From contig NZ_CP047475.1 in assembly GCF_010587385.1 (NCBI RefSeq), positions 744,001 to 808,000 on the forward strand: DNA of 64,000 bases, given 5' to 3'. The notes beneath the pieces were generated by a model, which made no database searches, had not been told where the DNA came from, and worked only from the letters and a program-made list of their open reading frames with translations. Shown piece by piece: positions 58,216 through 64,000 of this stretch. The first letter of the stretch is position 1. Every line of letters starts with the position of its first letter. The position numbers and the translations under genes are program-made. Source of the stretch: Vibrio astriarenae. GTDB lineage: Bacteria; Pseudomonadota; Gammaproteobacteria; Enterobacterales; Vibrionaceae.

Positions 58216-59466
58216 ATGTTAAAGCGTGATATGAATATCGCAGATTACGATGCGGAACTATTCGCAGCAATCCAGGAAGAAACTCTACGTCAAGAAGAGC
58301 ACATCGAGCTTATCGCTTCTGAGAACTACACAAGCCCACGTGTTATGGAAGCGCAAGGTTCTCAGCTAACAAACAAGTATGCTGAAGGTTACCCGGGCAA
58401 GCGTTACTACGGTGGTTGTGAGTACGTAGATAAAGCAGAAGCACTTGCGATTGATCGTGCTTGCGAGCTATTCGGTTGTGAGTACGCGAACGTTCAGCCA
58501 CACTCTGGTTCTCAAGCAAACAGTGCGGTGTACATGGCTCTTCTAAACCCAGGCGATACGGTATTGGGTATGAGCCTAGCGCACGGTGGTCACCTGACTC
58601 ACGGCTCTCCAGTAAACTTCTCTGGTAAGCACTACAACGTTATTCCTTACGGTATCGATGAAGCGGGCCAAATCAACTACGATGAGATGGAGCAGCTTGC
58701 TCTAGAGCACAAGCCTAAGATGATCATTGGTGGTTTCTCTGCTTACTCTCAAATCGTAGACTGGGCTCGCATGCGCGAAATCGCAGACAAAGTGGACGCG
58801 TACCTATTTGTTGATATGGCTCACGTCGCGGGTCTTATCGCCGCTGGTGTATACCCAACACCAGTTCCTCACGCTCACGTTGTAACAACCACAACGCACA
58901 AAACGCTAGCGGGACCACGTGGTGGTCTAATCCTGTCTAACGCAGGCGAGGACATGTACAAGAAGCTGAACTCAGCGGTATTCCCTGGTGGCCAAGGTGG
59001 TCCTCTAATGCACGTAATCGCGGGTAAAGCGGTAGCGTTCAAAGAAGCGATGGAGCCAGAGTTCAAAGAGTACCAAGCGCGCGTCGTTAAGAACGCAAAA
59101 GCGATGGTTGCTCAATTCCAAGAGCGCGGTTACAAGATCGTATCGAACGGTACTGAAAACCACCTGTTCCTTGTTGACCTAATCGACAAAGACATCACGG
59201 GTAAAGAAGCTGACGCAGCACTGGGTGCAGCGAACATCACGGTTAACAAAAACTCAGTGCCAAACGATCCTCGTAGCCCGTTTGTGACTTCTGGTATCCG
59301 TGTCGGTTCTCCAGCGATCACTCGCCGCGGTTTCTCTGAAGCAGATGCAACAGAGCTTGCAAACTGGATGTGTGATGTTCTAGACAACATCGCCAACGAA
59401 GAAGTGATCGAAGCGACAAAAGCAAAAGTACTAGAAATCTGTAAGCGTCTACCTGTTTACGCTTAA
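58216..59466 (+). CDS. glyA: Serine hydroxymethyltransferase
   Basis: 416 residues, PLP-dependent. Interconverts serine and glycine with tetrahydrofolate, the main source of one-carbon units. The PLP Lys is in [16 protein letters not shown] (about 229), with [14 protein letters not shown] near the N-terminus. The frame is open to 58126, but ATG 58216 ([12 protein letters not shown]) has AGGAGA upstream and matches family starts. It links to purine synthesis, gcvA and gcvB elsewhere in the window. Confidence 0.97.
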   Translation: MLKRDMNIADYDAELFAAIQEETLRQEEHIELIASENYTSPRVMEAQGSQLTNKYAEGYPGKRYYGGCEYVDKAEALAIDRACELFGCEYANVQPHSGSQANSAVYMALLNPGDTVLGMSLAHGGHLTHGSPVNFSGKHYNVIPYGIDEAGQINYDEMEQLALEHKPKMIIGGFSAYSQIVDWARMREIADKVDAYLFVDMAHVAGLIAAGVYPTPVPHAHVVTTTTHKTLAGPRGGLILSNAGEDMYKKLNSAVFPGGQGGPLMHVIAGKAVAFKEAMEPEFKEYQARVVKNAKAMVAQFQERGYKIVSNGTENHLFLVDLIDKDITGKEADAALGAANITVNKNSVPNDPRSPFVTSGIRVGSPAITRRGFSEADATELANWMCDVLDNIANEEVIEATKAKVLEICKRLPVYA

Positions 59467-59486
59467 TCTTGTGCTTAAATGTATCG

Positions 59487-59513
59487 AAAAGCCCCTAATT
59501 GGGGCTTTTTTTG
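59487..59513 (+). terminator. Intrinsic terminator of glyA
   Basis: AAAAGCCCC-TAATT-GGGGCTTTT and more T. Confidence 0.92.
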
Positions 59514-59515
59514 TT

Positions 59516-60385
59516 TTATCGGTTCTGTTTGACAAAATCTATAAACGTTCGGTGGGCAATGGATAGATAGCCATTTTTGCGCCATGCGAGCGCAAGGTTA
59601 AGTTCTACACTCTCTTCAAAAGGGATGGCTATAATCTCTTTCTCACAGTCTGTGACCATCTCAAGTAGCGCGGTAATCGCAAACTCGTTTTTGACGATAC
59701 TGAGTATCATTGGCAAAAGATTGGTTTCAAAAGAGAACTGCATAGGCATATCGAGTTCTTGCGCTTTCTTTTCGATGAAATCCCGATGAAAGTAGCCGGC
59801 TTCAAAGAGTACCAGCTCGTGTTGGAAGAACTCTTTCAAACTGATGGATTTTTTATTGGCCAGTGGATGTCGCTTCCCTACTGCTGCAACCATATTGGAG
59901 GTGAGTAGGTGGTCTGTTTCGAGTGTCTCTGAATCTGTGTAATGGTTAATCACCCCCACATCAAGCGTACCATCAAGCAGCATTTTCCGAATCGAACGAG
60001 TACCTGCATTAATGACGGTCAGCTTGAGGTTTGGATAGCGGCTTTTAAACGCCATCAGAATCTCTGGAAAGTAATAGGATCCCATCATACTTGGTACTCC
60101 TAAACGCACTTCACCCTTATCGAGTCCTTTTAGCTCTTCCATCGCCGTTTGCGCATCTTCGAGTGTTTGCTGTACTTGCTTGGCATGCTTGAATAACACT
60201 TCCCCTTCCAGTGTCAATGACACATGTCTGCCTCGACGGAGAAAAAGAGTTAATCCTATCTCCTGCTCAAGCTTTTTGATTGAGATGCTCAGCGGAGGCT
60301 GCGCGATATTAAGCGACTGCGCAGCGAGTGTAAAACTGCCGTACTCGGCAACAGCAATAAAGTGACGAAGATAGTTTGAGTTCAT
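59516..60385 (-). CDS. LysR family transcriptional regulator
   Basis: 289 residues. N-terminal helix-turn-helix (AEYGSFTLAAQSLNIAQPPLSISIKKLEQEIG, about 13-44) and effector domain (VRLGVPSMMGSYYFPEIL, GTLDVGVINHY). The effector is unknown. It is divergent from an MFS gene with a 105-base gap, the usual arrangement for a regulator of its neighbour. The stop lies next to the glyA terminator. Confidence 0.93.
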   Translation of the reverse strand: MNSNYLRHFIAVAEYGSFTLAAQSLNIAQPPLSISIKKLEQEIGLTLFLRRGRHVSLTLEGEVLFKHAKQVQQTLEDAQTAMEELKGLDKGEVRLGVPSMMGSYYFPEILMAFKSRYPNLKLTVINAGTRSIRKMLLDGTLDVGVINHYTDSETLETDHLLTSNMVAAVGKRHPLANKKSISLKEFFQHELVLFEAGYFHRDFIEKKAQELDMPMQFSFETNLLPMILSIVKNEFAITALLEMVTDCEKEIIAIPFEESVELNLALAWRKNGYLSIAHRTFIDFVKQNR

Positions 60386-60387
60386 TG

Positions 60388-60431
60388 ATATTAAAAATAT
60401 ATAGAAAGCATAGTTTTAATATATTTAATTT
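60388..60431. promoter_or_regulatory. AT-rich near-palindrome in the LysR/MFS divergent region
   Basis: TTAAAAATATAT and TAATATATTTAA flank a 14-base core: an imperfect inverted repeat of a kind often bound by LysR proteins. It is a weak candidate because of its low complexity. Confidence 0.35.
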
Positions 60432-60490
60432 AATACGTTATCGTTGCTAAATTGATCACATGTTGTGGTTTTAAAAGGCTGTCAAAGCCC

Positions 60491-61687
60491 ATGATCGAGT
60501 ATAAATCTAAAGCGTACTATCGAGTGACATTGAGTCTCGCTCTCGGTGCTTTCTTAATTTTCTGTAATCTCTATTTGTTCCAACCGATGCTACCTGAATT
60601 GGCTGAGCAGTTTTCGGCGAGCGCATTTCAAATAAACTGGGTATTTGCGATTACCTCTCTTTTGTTGTCAGTCAGTTTAATTCCCTGGGCAGTCTACTCT
60701 GAGCGCAATGGTCGACGCAGGGTGATGCTGATGAGTCTCTTCTCACTGCCGCTGGTGGCCGTTGTCATGATGTTATCCAGCAGCCTGGTGTTGCTGGTGG
60801 TAGCTCGAGCTCTTTTGGGCATCTGTTTAGCAGGGTATCTTGCCGTGGGTGTTGCGTATTTGGTTGAAGAGCTGAGCGAAAGAGCGTTCACTCACGCTAT
60901 TGCCATCTATGTGGCGGCTAATTCAATAGGTGGCATCGGTGGGCGTCTATTTGGCGGTATGCTGTTGGAGTGGGGCACATGGCAGATTGCAGTCGGTGCT
61001 ATGGGGTTATTGACGTTATCAGGGGCTTTGTTGGTCACGGTGTTGCTTCCACAGCAAAGGCACTTCAAACCCAAAACGGGGCTATTGAAGCATCACAATA
61101 GAGCGGTGCTCAAACACTTTAGCCAGCGTCCACTTTGGACTGCGATGCTGATCGGCGGCATCAACTTTGCGCTGTTTGTTAATCTTTATACCGTCATGGG
61201 TTTTCGCTTGGTGGCTGCCCCTCATAATTTACCAGTAGGCATCGCGAGTATGATTTTTCTCTGTTACCTGGCAGGAACGTTTAGCTCCAGCCTCTCTTCG
61301 AAGTGGATGAGATTGGGTAGCACAAGTGCAGGGATAGGTATCGGGACAACGATTATGTTAGTCGGTATCGTTGTTGCTTACTTTGATCACCTTGCTGCAA
61401 TGGTATTGGGGTTGTTACTTATTAGCTTCGGAGCATTTTTTTCCCACACGTTGGCTTACGCATGGACAAGTCAGAAAGCAAAAACAGGTAAAGCAACGGC
61501 AGTCGCTCTCTATTTGGTTCACTACTATGTTGGAGGGAGTTTAGGGGGATTTTGGCTGATCTATTGCTGGCAACAAGGTGCATGGCTAGCGGTTATGCTC
61601 GGTAGTGCTCCCCTGATTGGCATGCTACTGATTCTTGGTTTTAGCCTAGAAAAAATGAGGCCGCAGCAAATTGCACCTAGCCCTTAA
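60491..61687 (+). CDS. MFS transporter (YnfM-like)
   Basis: 398-residue inner-membrane protein with about 12 hydrophobic segments; the loop 2-3 motif is YSERNGRRRVMLMSL and the N-terminal FLIFCNLYLFQPMLPELAEQFSAS is typical of this group. The substrate is unknown. The frame is open to TTG 60452; ATG 60491 is preferred as giving a normal N-terminus, though its ribosome site is poor. Probably controlled by the divergent LysR gene. Confidence 0.88.
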   Translation: MIEYKSKAYYRVTLSLALGAFLIFCNLYLFQPMLPELAEQFSASAFQINWVFAITSLLLSVSLIPWAVYSERNGRRRVMLMSLFSLPLVAVVMMLSSSLVLLVVARALLGICLAGYLAVGVAYLVEELSERAFTHAIAIYVAANSIGGIGGRLFGGMLLEWGTWQIAVGAMGLLTLSGALLVTVLLPQQRHFKPKTGLLKHHNRAVLKHFSQRPLWTAMLIGGINFALFVNLYTVMGFRLVAAPHNLPVGIASMIFLCYLAGTFSSSLSSKWMRLGSTSAGIGIGTTIMLVGIVVAYFDHLAAMVLGLLLISFGAFFSHTLAYAWTSQKAKTGKATAVALYLVHYYVGGSLGGFWLIYCWQQGAWLAVMLGSAPLIGMLLILGFSLEKMRPQQIAPSP

Positions 61688-61700
61688 AGTGTGGCGCATA

Positions 61701-61730
61701 AAGAAAAGGGTTGGCTATATGCCAACCCTT
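61701..61730 (-). terminator. Intrinsic terminator of lipA (minus strand)
   Basis: AAGGGTTGGC-ATATA-GCCAACCCTT followed by TTCTTT on the minus strand. Confidence 0.8.
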
Positions 61731-61764
61731 GCTAAATATCGTCTTTGAATACGACTTCAATACT

Positions 61765-62730
61765 TTACTTAACTTCAATGCCTTGTGCTTGCATATCAGC
61801 GTGATATGAAGAGCGTACAAACGGGCCACAGGCAGCATGAGTAAACCCAAGGTCAAGCGCAATCTCTTTGAGCTCATCAAACTCTGCTGGTGGCACATAA
61901 CGCTCTACCGGAAGGTGATGGCGGCTCGGCGCTAGGTATTGACCAAGCGTGAGCATAGTCACGCCGTGAGCGCGCAAGTCTTTCAATACTTCGATGATCT
62001 CTTCTTTGGTCTCGCCAAGGCCCATCATCAAGCCTGATTTGGTTGGAACATCGGGATGCTGCTCTTTGAACTTCTGTAGCAGTTGCAAAGACCACTTGTA
62101 GTTCGCGCCAGGGCGAGCTTTTCGGTAAAGGCGTGGTGCCGTTTCAAGGTTGTGGTTGAAGACATCGGGTGGATTGTCTTTAAGAAGCTCTAGTGCGACA
62201 TCCATGCGACCACGGAAGTCAGGAACTAGGGTTTCAATCTTAATATTTGGGCTTAGCGCACGGATTTTACGGTTACAATCAGCAAAGTGCTTTGCACCAC
62301 CGTCACGCAGATCATCACGGTCAACAGAAGTCACGACAACATACTTAAGCTTCATATCCGCAATCGTCTTAGCCAGCTTCTGTGGTTCATCAACCTCAGG
62401 AGCGACAGGGCGACCATGGGCAACATCACAGAAAGGGCAACGACGTGTACAGATTGCACCTAGAATCATGAAGGTTGCCGTACCGTGGTTGAAACATTCC
62501 GCTAAGTTAGGGCAAGAAGCTTCTTCACAAACAGAGTGAAGGTTGTTCTTACGCATTGCTGATTTGATGTCTTGAATACGCTGGCTATCTGCAGGCAGCT
62601 TGATTTTCATCCAATCAGGCTTGCGCAGAACTTCTTTTTGCTCTGTTGGCATATTCTTGACTGGAATAAGAGCCATTTTATCTGCGTCACGATATTTGAC
62701 GCCTTTTTCCATTTGGATTGGTTTACTCAT
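61765..62730 (-). CDS. lipA: Lipoyl synthase
   Basis: 321 residues, radical SAM enzyme that inserts two sulfurs into octanoyl groups to make lipoate. Auxiliary cluster cysteines are in [13 protein letters not shown]; the radical SAM triad is [10 protein letters not shown]; the C-terminal Ser for the auxiliary cluster is in [10 protein letters not shown]. Its start overlaps the lipB stop by 8 bases. Lipoate is also the cofactor of the glycine cleavage H protein. Confidence 0.97.
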   Translation of the reverse strand: MSKPIQMEKGVKYRDADKMALIPVKNMPTEQKEVLRKPDWMKIKLPADSQRIQDIKSAMRKNNLHSVCEEASCPNLAECFNHGTATFMILGAICTRRCPFCDVAHGRPVAPEVDEPQKLAKTIADMKLKYVVVTSVDRDDLRDGGAKHFADCNRKIRALSPNIKIETLVPDFRGRMDVALELLKDNPPDVFNHNLETAPRLYRKARPGANYKWSLQLLQKFKEQHPDVPTKSGLMMGLGETKEEIIEVLKDLRAHGVTMLTLGQYLAPSRHHLPVERYVPPAEFDELKEIALDLGFTHAACGPFVRSSYHADMQAQGIEVK

Positions 62731-63376
62731 GTTCTACCGCTTCCGTAATGAACTCGATGTCTTGATAATCAAGTAAAGCAACAAGTTCTTTAATTAAAGG
62801 TGACTGGGCTTGTTCTAATTGTGTAATTGGGGTGAGGTCGCTGAGTTGCACCATCTCCATACCCGCGTAGCCACAGGGGTTAATCCGCAAGAATGGAGCA
62901 AGATCCATGTTGATGTTGAGTGCGAGGCCGTGGAAAGAGCAGCCACGTCGAATACGCAGACCAAGTGAGCATATCTTGCGGTTTTCGACATAGACACCAG
63001 GGGCATCAGGGCGTGCAGCAGATTCGACATCAAAATGTTTGAGTGTATTGATGACGGTGTTCTCGATATGAGTGACTAGGTCACGAACGCCGATGTTTTT
63101 GCGGCGTAAGTTAATCAATACGTAGGCAACAAGTTGACCAGGACCATGATAGGTCACCTGACCGCCGCGATCACTTTGTACGACAGGTATATCTCCTGTG
63201 TTGAGTAGGTGCTCATCCTTACCTGCCTGACCCTGGGTAAATACAGGGTTATGTTCAACAAGCCATACTTCATCGATCGTGTTTTCATCACGCGTATCGG
63301 TAAAATCATGCATTGCTTGCCATACAGGTTGGTAATCTTGGCGACCTAAGTGTCTGACAATCAGTTTCTTTTCCAT
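62723..63376 (-). CDS. lipB: Octanoyl-[acyl-carrier-protein]:protein octanoyltransferase LipB
   Basis: 217 residues. Transfers octanoate from ACP to lipoyl domains. Active-site elements are [22 protein letters not shown] (in parts), [11 protein letters not shown] (Lys) and [12 protein letters not shown]; the Cys lies in NPCGYAG. It overlaps lipA by 8 bases. Confidence 0.96.
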   Translation of the reverse strand: MEKKLIVRHLGRQDYQPVWQAMHDFTDTRDENTIDEVWLVEHNPVFTQGQAGKDEHLLNTGDIPVVQSDRGGQVTYHGPGQLVAYVLINLRRKNIGVRDLVTHIENTVINTLKHFDVESAARPDAPGVYVENRKICSLGLRIRRGCSFHGLALNINMDLAPFLRINPCGYAGMEMVQLSDLTPITQLEQAQSPLIKELVALLDYQDIEFITEAVEHE

Positions 63377-63504
63377 CTAAGTTCCATGATCAAATACAAA
63401 CTTCGCTTGGGATTATAAACAGGAACGCGTGACTAAACTACATTTTGATGACAGGTTTTTAACGTGACAATAGGTACGGTGTTTTTATGTTTATGATAAA
63501 TAAC

Positions 63505-63528
63505 AAAAAAGCAGCCTAAGGCTGCTTT
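63505..63528 (-). terminator. Intrinsic terminator of ybeD (minus strand)
   Basis: AAAGCAGCC-TTA-GGCTGCTTT followed by TTTGTTA on the minus strand, 27 bases after the ybeD stop. Confidence 0.82.
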
Positions 63529-63554
63529 CAAAAAAAATTTAAAACTTAAACTTT

Positions 63555-63833
63555 TTACAGAACCATGCGAACAATGTCGATTTCGCCAAGTTCTTTGTAC
63601 AGTGTTTCAACTTGCTCGATAGAGGTCGCAGTAATGTTGATAGACACTGAGTGGTAGTTGCCTTTTGCACTTGGCTTAACCACAGGGCTGTAATCACCAG
63701 GAGCGTGACGTTGGATCACTTCAAGCACTTTCTCTGGCAGTTCAGGCTTAGCGTAACCCATAACCTTGTAGGTAAATGAGCATGGGAACTCAAGCAAGTC
63801 TTTCAATTTTGCATCTGAGTTAATCGTCAGCAT
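63555..63833 (-). CDS. ybeD: YbeD family protein (DUF493)
   Basis: 92-residue soluble ferredoxin-like protein ([36 protein letters not shown]). The function is not firmly known. It sits between dacA and lipB as in E. coli. The frame is open to 63884, but ATG 63833 has GGAG 8 bases upstream and matches the family start. Confidence 0.95.
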   Translation of the reverse strand: MLTINSDAKLKDLLEFPCSFTYKVMGYAKPELPEKVLEVIQRHAPGDYSPVVKPSAKGNYHSVSINITATSIEQVETLYKELGEIDIVRMVL

Positions 63834-63909
63834 AATAAACTCCAAATTCTCTGGTACAGGAATGGGCACGAATAGTACTGCCATTCCTGTTTGATCTCAA
63901 GGTTGAGTG

Positions 63910-64000
63910 TTAGAACCAACTGTTCACTAGCATAATGATGTAGTCCCACATGCGGCGGAATACGCTACCTTCACCCACAGACTCAAGTGCAACCACTGAG
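63910..64000 (-). CDS. dacA: D-alanyl-D-alanine carboxypeptidase (PBP5/DacA), C-terminal end only
   Basis: Only the last 29 codons are in the window (…SVVALESVGEGSVFRRM, then WDYIIMLVNSWF and stop). This is the amphipathic C-terminal membrane anchor of PBP5-type carboxypeptidases. The position upstream of ybeD-lipB-lipA is the E. coli order. It is identified from the tail sequence and context, as the catalytic domain is outside the window. Confidence 0.85.
   Translation of the reverse strand, partial: SVVALESVGEGSVFRRMWDYIIMLVNSWF

Overview
The window reads as one contiguous piece of a Vibrio chromosome (Vibrionaceae). The evidence is the sodium-type flagellar stator pair pomA/pomB, many small families typical of Vibrio (DUF3332, DUF3622, DUF4250, DUF3301, DUF3549, YaeP), a TreR-controlled trehalose operon next to an RND efflux pair, and close agreement of recalled Vibrio and E. 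coli housekeeping proteins with the translated genes. No phage, integron, insertion sequence or CRISPR array is visible. Most genes are core genes; accessory character is limited to a few loci.

Layout. 1-5.2 kb: 3' part of purL, a DUF3332 lipoprotein, DUF3622, then yaeP and DUF4250 on the minus strand. 5.3-9.8 kb: proS and trmO (minus), then an AbgT-family transporter (plus). 9.8-12.2 kb: yaiI with a small coiled-coil protein, a CsrB-type regulatory RNA with an upstream GacA/UvrY/VarA-type box, a GNAT acetyltransferase and DUF3301. 12.2-17.6 kb: DUF3549, yqcC-truC, and the dxs-ispA-xseB isoprenoid operon. 17.7-21.4 kb: pomAB behind a consensus sigma-28 promoter, and thiI. 21.4-24.9 kb: a dispersed repeat, a GcvB regulatory RNA divergent from gcvA, then a tightly overlapping gcvA-hydrolase-DUF423-rlmM run. 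24.9-33.5 kb (minus): a lipoprotein hydrolase, xni, ppnN, a soluble diguanylate cyclase, a TPR/degenerate-GGDEF membrane protein and queF. 33.5-38.4 kb: syd, a zinc-ribbon protein, metNIQ with four tandem met boxes, and gmhB. 38.4-42.7 kb: treR-treB-treC with two TreR operators. 42.7-44.2 kb: an M15-like peptidase and four tandem tRNA-Tyr genes in an exact 180-bp array. 44.4-51 kb: an RND adaptor and pump, and a chemoreceptor. 51-54.7 kb: an ArsR regulator with a Cys-rich permease, and a large Ig-like lipoprotein. 54.7-59.5 kb: YitT, a lipidated CpdB-like phosphoesterase, and glyA with PurR and CRP-like sites. 59.5-64 kb: a LysR/MFS divergent pair and the dacA-ybeD-lipB-lipA cluster, cut by the window end.

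Regulation is the richest part of the window. Two global regulatory RNAs (CsrB and GcvB) are present, and operator sequences can be read for MetJ, TreR, PurR, sigma-28 and an ArsR protein. I found no convincing wholly new system. The least explained items are the queF-linked TPR/degenerate-GGDEF protein and the adjacent cyclase lacking an inhibitory site, the Cys-rich ArsR/permease pair, the Ig-like/lectin-like lipoprotein, and the tRNA-Tyr array with near-identical spacers.
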